Positions 18,804-30,199 of a stretch of 64,000 nucleotides of DNA are shown one piece after another. Made by a program: the position numbers and the translations under genes. How positions within the stretch are numbered: the first letter of the stretch is position 1; the number at the start of each line of letters is the position of its first letter. The notes under the pieces were generated by a model. It did no database searches. It had not been told where the DNA came from and saw nothing but the letters and a program-made list of their open reading frames with translations. The stretch spans positions 35,001 to 99,000 of the forward strand of contig JAQMWT010000446.1 of the NCBI GenBank assembly GCA_029834535.1, given 5' to 3'. This DNA is from Chrysophaeum taylorii. Its lineage: Eukaryota; Sar; Pelagophyceae; Pelagomonadales; Pelagomonadaceae.

Positions 18804-19888
18804 TTTTCATCCTCATCTAGTACGCCTGCCTGCACGGTGCTACTATTGTATCATTTCGCTTGTGACATTACCCTACCTAACATGCTCCACATCTTTGAGG
18901 TCGTCTTTTCGATCGAGCGACTGGTGTGCGTTGCACGTTATTGTCGTGAGGTTTGCCGCACTATAGTCTTCTTCGTCATTGGCAATTTCACTCCCAACAC
19001 GATGACTTTTCGTCTCCATCAGCTACGTAGCGTAGCTGAATAATATTTTTTGCTAGAGCAGTCTCTATCTTCCCTCAATCATCATCAGTGTGAAGGCTAG
19101 CAGACGCCTATGCTGTGAAAGTGTGCTTGCTGCCATCTTTCTGCCTCTGAGAGCTCTGTCCAACGCTCTCCAGAGATTTCTTTGACTCCGCCACCCTTGG
19201 GTTTCAGAGGCTGGTGGTGCAGGGAGAAGTCTAACGCGAGCCCAAGACTACGGACGGAAACTATATATACATGGCGGTTATTTAAGCATCATCAACAAAT
19301 GTGCTTTGCTGACGAGGAGAAGCGCTGCGAAATATCTCGCGGATGGGCTTTTTTTTTCTTCAGTCTCGTACGTCGGCGAAACGTCGAGCGGCGCGTGACT
19401 CCAAGACGGAGTTCGGCGGCGGATAATGAATTGATCGTGGTTACCTCCAGGTCAGGCTGCTGGCCGTCGGCACAAACACATTTTCCTTCGTCGTCTTACT
19501 TAAAGCGAGCGAGCGAGCGTCCAACGACGAACGGCGTTTCGCACAACGTTCGCGAAATCCGAATACACAAATAGTGACGTGGGGCGCCGCCCGCCGCAAG
19601 GGAAGTCCGTTGTTCCGCAAGGTCGAGTCGGTGGGGTTAAATTCAATCCGATCCGTATTACCACACACGTCCCTGATGTCCCTCCACGCACCAAAACCTT
19701 CCCATTTATTACAACTTTTAACTTCAAGTTAAAAGTTGTAATAAAGGTTCCGACTCTTGTAATACAAGAGTCGGAATCTTTCATTTTGAAATCTTGCATT
19801 CCGAAAGATATAATTATCCGTGTGGGATAGGACCGTTGGGTGTCTGTCTGTCGCAAGAAGAAAAGCGAAGAAAAAGAAAAGAGCCATC
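18804..19888. other. Gene-free interval containing two tandem perfect palindromes
   Basis: No gene supported between the SINE fragment and the next gene. The short open frames at 19182-19574 and on the opposite strand lack protein character. The palindrome pair at 19705-19776 is listed separately. Confidence 0.5.
19705..19776. repeat. Two adjacent near-uninterrupted palindromes
   Basis: 19705-19745 is a 41-base palindrome with 20-base perfect arms around a single central base. 19748-19776 is a 29-base palindrome with 14-base arms (TTCCGACTCTTGTA) around one base. They are separated by two bases and lie about 110 bases upstream of the ATG at 19889. Both can extrude as cruciforms or fold as RNA hairpins. 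Confidence 0.9.
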
Positions 19889-21023
19889 ATGCAGTTGGCG
19901 TCGTTCCTCGCCTTGAGCGCCGTTCGAGCTGATGGTAAGTGCACTGATTAGTAGTAGACTCCTCACTTTGAAGTTGGCAGACTCGTGGGTGCACGCTTAC
20001 AACGCGGGCTTCGTCCGCGTCAAGGCGTCGGGTTTGTTTGAGGCCACAATGGATGCAGCCTCGCCAGGACTATTGAGAGACGTCGTGCGGAGCCTGGGCG
20101 ATTGCCCCGCGACACCAGAGACGTATCCCTTTCCGTCCGAAGATGGCCTCGTGCTCGGCGAAATATTGTCGCGGGGCGCGGCGCGACTCGCTTTCCAGTT
20201 TCCTTCGACGGGGCTCGACGAGCAGGCAACGATCGACTTCCCGAAGGCTATCTGGGAAATACTAAAGGCCGTCGTACACGAAATCTCTATCGCTTACAAC
20301 ACGTCTCTCGTTCTCGACTCGACGGACTACGCGGGATCCGTCGCCGCCGTCGACGCGGTCGCGGCCGGCGATGCCGATTTCACGGACTTCTTTCTCCGCC
20401 AATGGACTTTGATTCCGAGCGAAAAAGTGCAGCGCCGCACGCGAGTCACTCCGGGATGTACAGCTTGGGTTGCCACTTTGTCCGTGAGCTGGAACTCGAC
20501 GCGCGACGGTTGGGTAACGCTCCGAGACGTTCGCGACGCCGGCCCGAGCGTAATTATTCCTGTGTATTCGACGATGCAGGCCTTTAAACTAGACATCGGC
20601 CGTCTCCTGCCGAACGCCACGCTCCTCGATCGGCCCGAACAAAACTTTGAAGCCAACGCGAGCGACACGTTGGACGTCGTCGCAGAATTTATGCGAGGCG
20701 GCACGACTGCCCTGATGGCAGCCCGCTCAGACTTGGCGGGTGTCACCACGCTGACCATTCCTCAGCTCCTTGGCGTCGATATTGATTTCAACCTTGACGA
20801 TATTAGCGACATGGAGCTGCGCGTCGACCTCCCGGTAGGACCCTTTCTCCGCGATCAACCGAATCTGGAAGATTCCCTCTCCTGGCACAAGAACTTCGAC
20901 CCATCGAAAACGTGCGAATGGGTTGCGAACAAGCTCCCAAAGCGCTGCTTCGTCAAAGGCAACAACGGGAGCGAGCGTGCCTTTGAAGCTTGTCAGCGAG
21001 CGTGCCTCGGCGTTGGACTCTAA
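19889..21023 (+). CDS. Secreted protein with periplasmic-binding-like domain and C-terminal cysteine motif, one 46-base intron
   Basis: Exon 1 (19889-19934) encodes MQLASFLALSAVRAD, a signal peptide. A GTAAGT donor at 19935 and a GGCAG acceptor ending at 19980 define a 46-base intron. Joining 19934 to 19981 keeps the frame, giving 362 residues. The mature part resembles the type-2 periplasmic solute-binding fold: 'LVLGEILSRGAARLAF' near the start, a 'VDAVAAGDADFTDFFLR' segment like the L-x-x-G-x-x-D pattern of SBP family 3, then a second lobe. The C-terminus reads 'DPSKTCEWVANKLPKRC' followed by 'ERAFEACQRAC', a four-cysteine motif I associate with secreted stramenopile proteins. The role is probably binding a small extracellular ligand; the ligand is unknown. 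The signal-peptide exon separated by a tiny intron is a common layout for secreted algal proteins. Confidence 0.8.
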
Positions 21024-21551
21024 GATTCGCGGAGCGTACATCGACCACTCCCATCAAACTCAACTTCTCTCCGGTCGTCGACCTTTAAATTCCACGAGTG
21101 CATCATCACGGTGGTTCGACTCCTCATCGGCCAAAATTAATTAATTAATTACTTTATCTATTATTACGACGTGTGAAGGCCTGGCACAAACAAACTAACA
21201 AACAAAAAGGACTGCTGCTAGAGGAATGAAAAAAGAACTCCAATTCGCAAAAGCAGCAGCAGCAGCAGCAGCCTGGCTGGAGTAGTACGATTCTTCTCGG
21301 AGTGTGCCGCCCGAGTCCGAGTCCGAGTCCGAGTCCTCGTCTGCCACGCAATGTCTGTCCCCTCGCACCATAGACAGTAAAAAAAATCATCATCTCGCGA
21401 AGAAGCGCGTCCGAAAGAAGGAAGCAGACGCGAAACTAACAGCAGGCAGGAACTGCCCTATTTTTTCTTTGATGATGGTGGTGGTAGTTAAGCATCTTTC
21501 CGTTCGAGTTGGCGGTCCTACGACGGAAGAAAATAAAGCGAACACACAACA
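21024..21551. other. Short intergenic interval with simple repeats
   Basis: Holds (AGC)n at 21255-21272, (GAGTCC)n at 21310-21335 and TTAATTAATTAATTA at 21137-21150. No gene seen. It separates the convergent 3' ends of the secreted protein and ferritin genes. Confidence 0.6.
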
Positions 21552-22172
21552 TTAAGTCATTACCCATTTCCAGACCGCAAAGCCCGAGGGCCCGACGCGC
21601 ACGAGATCTGCCACGTAACGCGCGGCTTGGTCAACGGCTCGGATCTGGTGGTCGAGGAAGCCGTCGAGATAGTCTTGACATTGAGGATCGTCGTGCTTGC
21701 CACACGCCGCGCGAACCGCCAACAGCGAATCGTAGACCTTCTTCTCCATCGCCAAAACGCTTTCGAAGGCGACGAGGGCGTCAGACTTGTCCGATGTGGC
21801 GGGGAACTCGTGCACCGGCGGCGCAAATTTCTTGAGGTCGACGACGCCGCCGCGCATGATTTGGTATTCCATCAATTTTTGCGCATGTCCAAACTCCTCC
21901 TCGGCGCTCTCCGAGAAGAAGTTGGCGCTCTTCTTGAGATTCACCGTGTCGCGGTGCGCATACGCGAACAGCGCGTGGTATTGGTATCCAGCGGAAAACT
22001 CGAGTGCGATGTGCTCGTTCAACAGAGCCTCGCTCTCCTCGTGCCAGTTCTGCCGTGACCGGGACTTCTGCTCCAGCACCTCGGTGAGGACCACGTCCGA
22101 CCGAAGATTTTCGAACAACGCGCTCGCCCTCGTCACCACGAACGACACCTCGAGGAGAAGAAACAGCTTCAT
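21552..22172 (-). CDS. Ferritin
   Basis: Iron-storage four-helix-bundle protein that oxidises Fe(II) and stores it as mineral in a 24-subunit cage. With the ATG at 22172 the product is 206 residues and begins with a hydrophobic targeting segment (MKLFLLLEVSFVVTRASA), suggesting entry to the ER and possibly a plastid or other secretory compartment. Upstream in-frame ATGs only add a non-targeting extension. Ferroxidase-centre residues are present: Glu58 in 'EHIALEFSAGYQYHAL', the E-x-x-H pair Glu93/His96 in 'SAEEEFGHAQ', Glu143 in 'VLAMEKKVYDSL' and Gln176 in 'FLDHQIRAVDQ'. It is an H-type, catalytically competent ferritin. Helices A-D are complete and the length is normal. No iron-responsive RNA element is evident. 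Confidence 0.93.
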   Translation of the reverse strand: MKLFLLLEVSFVVTRASALFENLRSDVVLTEVLEQKSRSRQNWHEESEALLNEHIALEFSAGYQYHALFAYAHRDTVNLKKSANFFSESAEEEFGHAQKLMEYQIMRGGVVDLKKFAPPVHEFPATSDKSDALVAFESVLAMEKKVYDSLLAVRAACGKHDDPQCQDYLDGFLDHQIRAVDQAARYVADLVRVGPSGFAVWKWVMT

Positions 22173-22324
22173 TGACTCGATCAAGGCTGACGTGGCCAAT
22201 TCCTCGAACAACCAGTATGTTCAACCTGCATACAACTTCCAGTTCTCACCTTCAACGGAAATTCTACGATTACCTTTTTCGATTTTTGCGAACTAACTAC
22301 CACGCTCATCCCGCCGCGATTATA

Positions 22325-22618
22325 GAGTCACCGGGTGTGTAGGCGAGGGGCGACGGAAGGCGAGTCGGCGGAGAGTGATCGTTCGGCTTTTGTCGCCATG
22401 CGACGCGGAGAATGCGATGTGACCGACGACCAACTCGTTGCTAACATTTCCGTCTGAGTGGCAATACCCCGTCCCAAAGCGAACGCGCGCGTTCCGGCTA
22501 CCAACCGGCCCGCCCGGGAGGAGAACAGATGCCTACCTACGCCGGATTCCGGCGGATGCCCTCGCAAGGCGCAGGTTCAGAAGGCACCGTCGCCACCGTG
22601 CGCTTAGCGACCAGTGTA
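22325..22618 (-). repeat. SINE-like repeat copy S6 (second subfamily)
   Basis: The minus strand matches the family through the body, but its 3' part reads CCTACACACCCGGTGACTC instead of the CGTGATTCCGGACTGG sequence of S1-S3. Copy S7 shares this variant, so at least two subfamilies exist. It lies 130 bases before the left LTR of E2. Confidence 0.8.
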
Positions 22619-22752
22619 AGGTGTTTGAACGAACAATAAATTAGATGTCGACCTTGTCGGGGTTATCTGCTGCTGCTGCTGAGAAGAAGCGACGCGACAT
22701 CGCCAGCTCGAGTAAAGCGTGGTCAGGTTTAGAAGGGCGGACGGGAGGAATT

Positions 22753-22959
22753 TAGAGATAGAAAATCTGAATTAGGGTTAGTACCCCCTATTCTAGGGCT
22801 AGTTTCCTTAACTTTGCCACCTTTGATTTAAGAAAAAAACGCTGTGTGTTATTCACACCGGCTGTCCTCCTCGTATTAGGAGATAAATTCGAGGACAGAC
22901 TACCACTGTTCTCACGCTCTGCTGCTGAAGGGTAACACAGTTGTGATTACTGTTCTCTA
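22753..22959 (+). repeat. 5' LTR of E2
   Basis: 207 bases starting TAGAGATAG and ending TTCTCTA, so the LTR termini form a 6-base inverted repeat TAGAGA/TCTCTA rather than the common TG...CA. It matches the 3' LTR at about 97 percent. No convincing initiator-tRNA primer-binding site follows it. Confidence 0.93.
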
Positions 22960-23053
22960 GGTATTGGGCACCAGTAGTCCCGGCGGTATCGGCAGAGCCT
23001 CAGGATTTCCAGAAGAGTCCCGTCACTCCCTGACGTTCCTGAACCCAAGAAAA

Positions 23054-24805
23054 ATGCCAGCCAATCAAGAACTCCAAAGGGAGATGAAAGGACAACAAGT
23101 CCGTTTCAAAATAGACATGCAACAACAAGCTCAAGCGTACGAAGCTCGGCATCAAAAAGAGATGCAAGACCAAGAAGCTCGCTTGATGGCTCAATTAAGC
23201 GCGTTGTCCGCCCAAGTGCAATCAACGCAAGCACCACCACCTGCCGTCGCTGCTGCGGCTCCGCTTCCCACTCCGGCTCAGCAAGATCCCAAGACTAAAG
23301 TTAACACCCTTAGTGACCCACAAAGCGCCGTCCTCAAGTCAATGGACAACGCGCAAGTCACACCCCAAATGCTTTCGTTTCGCGTCATGCAGTTGTTCGT
23401 CGAACATCTGATGCCTGAAACAGGCATAACTCAGTACTTCCTACAGGGCTTCTACACGTGGGAATCCGTCTTGCGCGGATCTAATGATCTCGCTGACACT
23501 CTCCTAAGCCACTGTATCGACCACCACTCTACCGCCGGGAACACGCAAGATTTCCAAGGCCGTTACGTCTACCACAAGGGTGTCTACCGCAAGTTCGGCA
23601 AGCACTTCCTGGAGAACGTCTACGAGCCAAAGCTCCAAGAACTTAAAGATAAAGACAAGGACCCGACCGATATGACAAAAGGCAAGTTGTATCCGATCAC
23701 CCAACCTCACCTCCAAGGAAAAGAAGCCGACTTCATCGTATATCTCCGCGAGACCGTACACCCCCTCTTTCGCCGTTTCCTACATGCCGGTAGCGACTCC
23801 GTCAAGCACCCAGCATACGACGAAATCGATGCACTCGGATCTTCCTATCCGATAGGACTCGAATTTGTGCTTCAAGTTCGCCTAGCACTCGACAAGCACA
23901 CGGGCCAGAACCACGTCCACCATGCGCATTACGTCTATAATGCCTTTCTGGACACGCCGTTCAACCCGGAAATACATGAGCCTGCTCACTACATTGACTA
24001 CATGCGCCATGTCCAGCAGCAACTGCGCCAGATAACAACCGATGCTTCTCTCCAACTTTCCGACGATAAGATTCTCGAGGAAATCCACCAAATGCTTCGC
24101 TTTAAGTACCCTCCAAGTTTGCTTGACTCCCGCGCCCCAACACACATCAAGGGCTTCGCACGTCTTGCTAACTGTCTGCGCACTCCCAACGACTCGCTGT
24201 TACTCGACGAAGACAAGGAAGCCATCCACCACCTTCCTAAGCTCATCGCTCGCATCACCGTCATCTCCACGTTTGAGCGCAACTTTTGGGCTCACCTCAA
24301 GCCTCACCCAACTCTCAACTTCAAGCCTTTGCGCTTCGTCACTGACTTTGGTCGTCTGCCAACAAAGGACAAAGACAACCCCCGTTTTCGCTCCCGCCGT
24401 CATGGTCTCCACCTCACCGAAGACGATGATGACACCTCTCCCTCTGAAGACGACACCCCACCGGACCCCGATGAAGACACCGACCCCGTCGCTGTTTTTC
24501 TCACGGAGGCCAACCTTGATCAAGATGAAGACAATGACCTCATTCACCAACTCCACGCCTACCGCAAAAGCAAATTTAGCGGCACCCCAAGAAGGCCCCT
24601 CCTAACAAAAAGCCTCCAAATCCTCGCTCCCCGTCTTACTACGACATCAATGACAGTCCTAAGCCCAAGGCCACCCCTGTCACCCCAACGAAGAACAAGC
24701 AACGTCCCCGTGCTACTCCTGTCACCCCTGACAAACGCGAGCACCCGCATCTTCGCAAGGTCACCTTCCCACACAACCTCATCCACCCAAACCATCTACT
24801 CCTGA
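23054..24805 (+). mobile_element. E2 gag region
   Basis: Begins at MPANQELQREMKGQQ with a Gln-rich coiled-coil head, followed by an Ala/Pro linker and a helical capsid-like part containing 'FYTWESVLRGSNDLADTLLS'. The C-terminal part is acidic, then Thr/Pro/Ser-rich. Its position immediately behind the 5' LTR identifies it as gag. Confidence 0.75.
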
Positions 24806-25379
24806 CCAACGCTTCAAGGTCCCCCTTCGTGAAGTCCGTCGCAAGCTCCAAACCATACGGAATCTTAGCCAAGCCGGTCGCCAACATACGTCCAGCTCCG
24901 AGCGCACGAGCAAGCTAATCAACCTCATCGCCAACATCTCCGACGAGATACTTCTCTCGGAAGCCGAAAACGATGCCGCAGAATTTCGCCCGATGTTAAC
25001 GTCCGATCCCCAGGACGATCCACCTGATGAGGGCAAAGTCGAAACCGATGAACAAGATGAAAAAGGACACCTCGGTTTCTATGACGACAACGGTCAGCTA
25101 GACCTCTACGACGACACCATTCCCGAAATCAATGATGAAGATGACTCCGCCGAAGACTACGCACAACGTCACAGTGACTATATGCGTGCTCTCCACCAGA
25201 GTCGGCTTTTTCGCTGATGGTTGCCGACGACGCCTGTGCCGCCAACCACATCTTACTCCATCAGGCACCAAACCTCAAGATGACGAAATTCCCGACATCA
25301 TCAACCATCTCACGCAGAGTCGCAGATTTTATTGGTGCAACTTACACTCCAGGAAAGACCTCAAAGAAGACTAACTCGC

Positions 25380-25800
25380 TACACGGCTGCAATGGACCCG
25401 GCACTGAAACTTCATTGATTGACGGTGGCGCATCTTTTTGCTTTACGCGCACAATACAACAATTTGTTCCTGAGTCCATACGCCGGATTCCCGAACACAA
25501 CCATTCATATGGGACGAGGCACCCTTACCAGCCACATCATCGGTGTTAAACCGTTGTATTTGCAGGCTGCGGGTCTTTCATCAAAAGATACAAAAGACTC
25601 AACCGGTTACGCTTTGTATCTCGTATTCATGGTCGTCCCGCAATTCAGGAAAGGTCTCCAAGTTATCGCAACATCTCCGCTTAAAGCTCTGCATGTACTA
25701 GCCACCGATCCGCCACGCCCCCACGAGGCATATCTGTACGAACTTGTGAAGTCCTCCACCTTCGATCGCACGATTATAAGACTCTTATAGGAAAAACCGC
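25380..25800 (+). mobile_element. E2 retropepsin-like protease region
   Basis: 'SLIDGGASFCFTRT' resembles the D-S/T-G-A active-site segment of retroviral-type proteases. It lies between gag and the methyltransferase domain, matching the layout of E1. Confidence 0.5.
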
Positions 25801-26092
25801 CGTCGTACTCGCCACTCGCAAACCAAACGGCCTATTGTCCCTGCCGTCCCATCCAAAGCAAACATTCACCACTGTGCTCAGTTTCCACACAAGACAGAGA
25901 ATGTCACTCAAGGATGAGATTCCACACATCATACAGCATGTCGCCAAGACACGCTCTAAATCGCACATGCTTGATTTCCACAAGTTACAGAATCATTCCC
26001 TGTACTTAAACGAACTGCTCAACCTCCAACATACTGTCGTCCACTACGCCTTCAATGGCTCCGCAGACCTCTCTGCGCAAACACAACCCCCT

Positions 26093-26625
26093 CCGCTCAA
26101 AACAGCCATTATTGCAGGTGGACTTCACCAGGAAGGTTTCGACACTTTTCGCAAGCGATTCGACAAACGCCTTACTGTCGTGGTCACCTGCGAAATTAAC
26201 GATATAATGCGCACCCGTGCGCAACAACTCTTTCCGCACGCTCAGCACTATGCGGACCTAAGGAAACTCAATGCCGCACTCCAAACCGGCAAAATACGAC
26301 TACCTCCATTCGACTTGGCAGTTTTTACATTGCCCTGTCAACATCTGAGTGTAATGAAAGAATACGACGGCTATGCCACTCCGGTCACCGCCGACCTTTT
26401 CGTCCAAGAACAAATCCGCTTCGTTCGTTGCACGCTCCCGACCTACGCCATTGTCGAGAACGTACCTCCCAACCCCCGAACTCATCACGAGTATGCTCAA
26501 CTCGCAAAAGGTTATCAGCGCTTAGGCTACTTCCGACACTCCGGTGTCTACAATGCCTCTGCTTTTGGTGATGTCATCAGCAAGACACGCTATCTCGCTG
26601 TGTATGCCCGACACCCGCTCACCGG
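26093..26625 (+). mobile_element. E2 C5-cytosine DNA methyltransferase domain
   Basis: Within a 756-codon open frame beginning at 25835, residues 88-262 show the C5-MTase motif series: 'AIIAGGLHQEGFDTF' (motif I, S-adenosylmethionine loop), 'VVTCEINDIMRTRAQQLFP' (motif II), 'YADLRKL' (motif III), 'FDLAVFTLPCQHLSV' (motif IV, Pro-Cys-Gln with Cys168), 'YAIVENVPPN' (motif VI, Glu-Asn-Val at 208-210) and 'NASAFGDVISKTRYLAVYAR' (motif VIII). The spacing is compact. Such a domain would methylate cytosine in DNA. Capture of cytosine methyltransferases by retrotransposons has been reported in some algae and dinoflagellates; here it stands between protease and integrase. Confidence 0.85.
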
Positions 26626-27009
26626 CTACAACCTCGAGAAAACCGCTTCTACTTGGTTAACCTCGCCTCCGAGCATGGTTCCTCTCCTGGACCCCAGTCA
26701 CACCATCCCTGACGATCTCTGGATCGCCAAACCCGCCCTTCGTGGTACAGTGCCCCGCTCCACCTTGGACTACTACCAGCACAAGGCCACCCACTCCTAC
26801 AAGCCCGCCAACGCCTCGAAACTCTCGATTTCCGAGAATGCCCGCATCTGCCAAATGCTCGCACGCTTCACCAAGCCCTTCACGGATCTCGGTCTAGATG
26901 CCGACGGCACCCCCTACGCCACGATGGAGTACATTTCCCACCTCCTGGTTTTCACATTGCTGCACAATCATTTATCGCAACACCCAACTCTCGCCGCTTG
27001 GAACACCCT

Positions 27010-27250
27010 CCGCTGTTTTCATGCCTCAGAGTCTCAATGTGCTTACCATTTGGATGGAGCCATCACCGGCACCGCCGCTACTGCCGTCGCATGTGGCTAC
27101 TTCCCGCGCGCCTCCCTCACCCTACATTCCAGGCCCCCTCAGATATTGGACTGTTCCCATCAACCCGCAGTCTTCTCCCCAACGCACCCCTTTTCCCTGG
27201 ATGTTCCCAAGGGCACCGCCTTTCTGGTCGTCGCCTACACCACCTCCTTG
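27010..27250 (+). mobile_element. E2 possible 2OG/Fe(II) dioxygenase-like (TET/JBP-like) domain
   Basis: In the same open frame as the methyltransferase, residues 395-470 contain 'CAYHLDGAITG' (H-x-D-G, His405/Asp407), a run of beta-strand-like segments, 'AVFSPTHPFSLDVPKG' with a candidate second iron-binding histidine (His451), and a final strand 'TAFLVVAYTT'. This order (H-x-D, about 45 residues, H, strand) is that of the double-stranded beta-helix in 2-oxoglutarate dioxygenases, including the TET/JBP group that oxidises methyl-pyrimidines. E1 has a comparable H-S-D-G region in the same place. The match is by eye and weak; another beta-barrel fold is possible. Confidence 0.4.
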
Positions 27251-27489
27251 GCCGCCGCTCACAGCTGCTCGCGCCCGTCCACTTGGGTCCACTATATGAA
27301 TCGTTCGCATCCTGGCTTTGCCGCGATCGACTCACGAGGGCGAATTACTCTCGATGACCCCAAGGGACTCATTATGTCCAAAGCACGTCCCACTTACGCG
27401 GACTATGTCGGCCACATCGGAGACACGCTTCAGAAAAGCACCAAGTGTTACTCGGTCACTGGCTCGTACCCAACCAACACGAGCTACTC

Positions 27490-29560
27490 CAACGCCTTGC
27501 TGCTGATCTCTCCAGACCACATCCGCTATGCGACCCTCAACGAAATCGCAAAGTTTGGACACCACTCGGACCCGGAACTGCTCCGTCTGTTCCAACAGCA
27601 CCCGCCGTACTTCGCGTTTAAGGCACTGGCCAACGCCGTCCCGCACAATATGCTGCAGGCAAAGTACAGCGCTGTTCTCGCACTCCACGAATCGCACCAC
27701 CACGTGAACTTTCACATCGAATGGGCAACAATACGCAATGGCATCCCCAGCCCAGGAGACATCACCCAGGTTGCAGACTTCTTCATGAGCATCTCCAGCC
27801 GTCTCTTAGCAGAGGAGGACCTCAACCTCACCTCCCTCTTCAATGCCATAGCAGATGCTCACCATGATGCGATCCGCAAACCAAGCAAATCGAAAACCTC
27901 GAGACGCTTCTTGCAGAGGCAACCGTTGCTAAAATCCGAGTCGACAAGCGACCCAGCCCCCCCAGCGCTTCGACTGCTGCTCTGCCTCCCTTGCACAAGC
28001 CCGGCACCATTCAGCACGCCAACAGAGTGCTTTTGGTCACTCGCTGGCACCGCATACACCACCAGCAACCAGAGATTCTTCGCCGCACGATTGCCGCTAA
28101 TGTAACGAATCTTCGCCCAGGTGATGATCGGTATCTGCAAGACTGCAGCGAATGCAAGCGCTGTCAATCGCATGTCAGCTTCCGTCACAAGAACACTTCC
28201 TGGTCACAGGATGAACTGGCCTATGCTCCTGGCCAACACCTCCACATGGATGTATCATACCCGAGCATCAGCAAGTGCTACGGTGGATTTCGTTACATCA
28301 TGCATTTCGTGTGTATTATCTCAGCACACAAGTGGGTCTATTTCCTGCGGAAACTAGACGCACAGGATGTTCTGGCCGGCATCCTCTATGTGGTCAATGT
28401 GATTAAGGTCGAATTCGATGTCAACGTGAAAATCATCTCGTCTGATGCATTCTCAACTTTCCGCTCTGAAGCTTTCCACCCCGTCAAGGTGCAACTTGGC
28501 ATCCAGTTTCAAATCCTTTTTCGCCACCTCCACCAGCGGAATTTTGCGGAAAACATCATCAAGGAAAACACCCGAGGCACCGTAGTTCGCCTCCTCAACC
28601 TCCGCAGTGTACGCATCGAGGGAAAGTCTATTGCCGCCGAGTATTATCATCCATTTGCTCTACTCCATAAGATCCAAGCCGACAACCAGCGCTCTCATGG
28701 ACTGCCCTCGCGCACAAACATGGCATGCACCGTTCCCCGGCGTATTATGTCACCCATGGCACCGCTCTTGAAGCTCCTCCCCTTTGGCGAACCTGTCACT
28801 TTTGTCTACCCTCAAAGTCGCAAGCTGGAACCCTCCAGCGTCACCGCTTCTTACTTTCACAGTAACAACTATCTCCCGAACCTCCCCGGCACGGACCGAT
28901 TTATCCGTGATGTTCACAGCTCCATCTTGCTTGTACATCAGGGGCGATATGGAAAAATCGTCACCTCTAACGACTTTCGTGTTGACGCAGACATGCCAGT
29001 CAACCGTAACAAGGAGATCGAACGGATCAAAGCACTCGCACAGATCCCAACAGAGGCACGGCAAGAGGACCCGCTACCAGCTATAAGCGAACAGCAAATG
29101 CCGGAAGTTAGACAGGAATCGCAAAATGAGGGCGAGACTCACGATGACGAGCACGATGATAAACCTAGCGATGACGACGAACACAAAGAACCGGATCCAA
29201 CTCCCGCTGCTGATTCAAGTCCCGTCAGCGACGAGACACCTGAACAGGATTTTTCGTTCCTCAACCGGCCACCTCCGCCGGATGGTAGCATTCCGATGCC
29301 CAAACGAAAAGATCGCCTAGAGGTTGTTCTCGACGATTCAGGTTTTACCCCAGTTCTCGTGCATCGCAACCAGAGCGATAAGCTCAAAGCAGATCTCAAG
29401 GACGAACGTGGATTTCGCATCCCTAAGGATCAACTCTATATCGTGAAACGTGTTGACGATGGAAAACTCTTCACCAGACGCATTATCGCCTCAGAGTATG
29501 GTCGCAACTGGAAATACCAGCAGGAGCAATCCACGGCTCACGCCACAGCCAACATGTCCA
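27490..29560 (+). mobile_element. E2 integrase region
   Basis: A pre-integrase His/Cys segment ('FGHHSDPELLRLF' to 'CSECKRCQSH') precedes the catalytic core with 'LHMDVSYPSIS' (first Asp), 'IISSDAFSTFRSEAF' (second Asp) and 'RNFAENIIKENTRGT' (Glu). This is the DDE layout of Ty1/copia integrases. An acidic, Pro-rich linker then leads to the RT. Confidence 0.8.
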
Positions 29561-30199
29561 GCACATTGATGTTCCTCATCAGTGTCAGCGCTCTGCACCA
29601 GGGCCACGCCGCCAGCATCGCATCTGATCTCAACATTCGAAGAGATGCTAAGCCGCCAAATGATGTCCCGAAAGGATGTCTCCTAGCAAGTACCACACAA
29701 GACTATGGTATCATGGGCGGCACCGCACTGGATTTGCAGAGAGAAACCGACGCAGAACTCTTGTATGTTGACTTCCCAAGGAAGCCGTACCACTCATCTA
29801 GATTGGTTGACCACCTCGATAACGACAATTCTGTTCTCGAGAAATATGTGTGCCACGACGAACTGTCGCCGGCAGAGTATTATGCGCGTCAATGGAACCA
29901 AGAGCTCTGTTGTATGGGTCCCTCTCTTTTGTGGGACATCTCCGCGCATCCGCACTACCACCTAGCTTCTCGTCACAGGCATGCCTTCATGCATGATTCT
30001 GGCGAACTCGGACACCTCTTCCTAAGTCAAAGTGATCCGAATCAAGATATTCTCCAAGAAGTCATGGACTATGACTTGCAGCACATCGATCACGTCGTGT
30101 TACAACTCGTGACTGCTGAAGATATTGTCTATGAGCCTGAAAAGATTGTCGAACTCAAAGGACTCAGCGAAGAAGATAAGTTAAAGCACATTGCTTCGA

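Noticed and set aside
22960-22990. Primer-binding site after the 5' LTR of E2
   Set aside because: The bases there do not resemble the complement of an initiator methionine tRNA end or another tRNA I can recognise.
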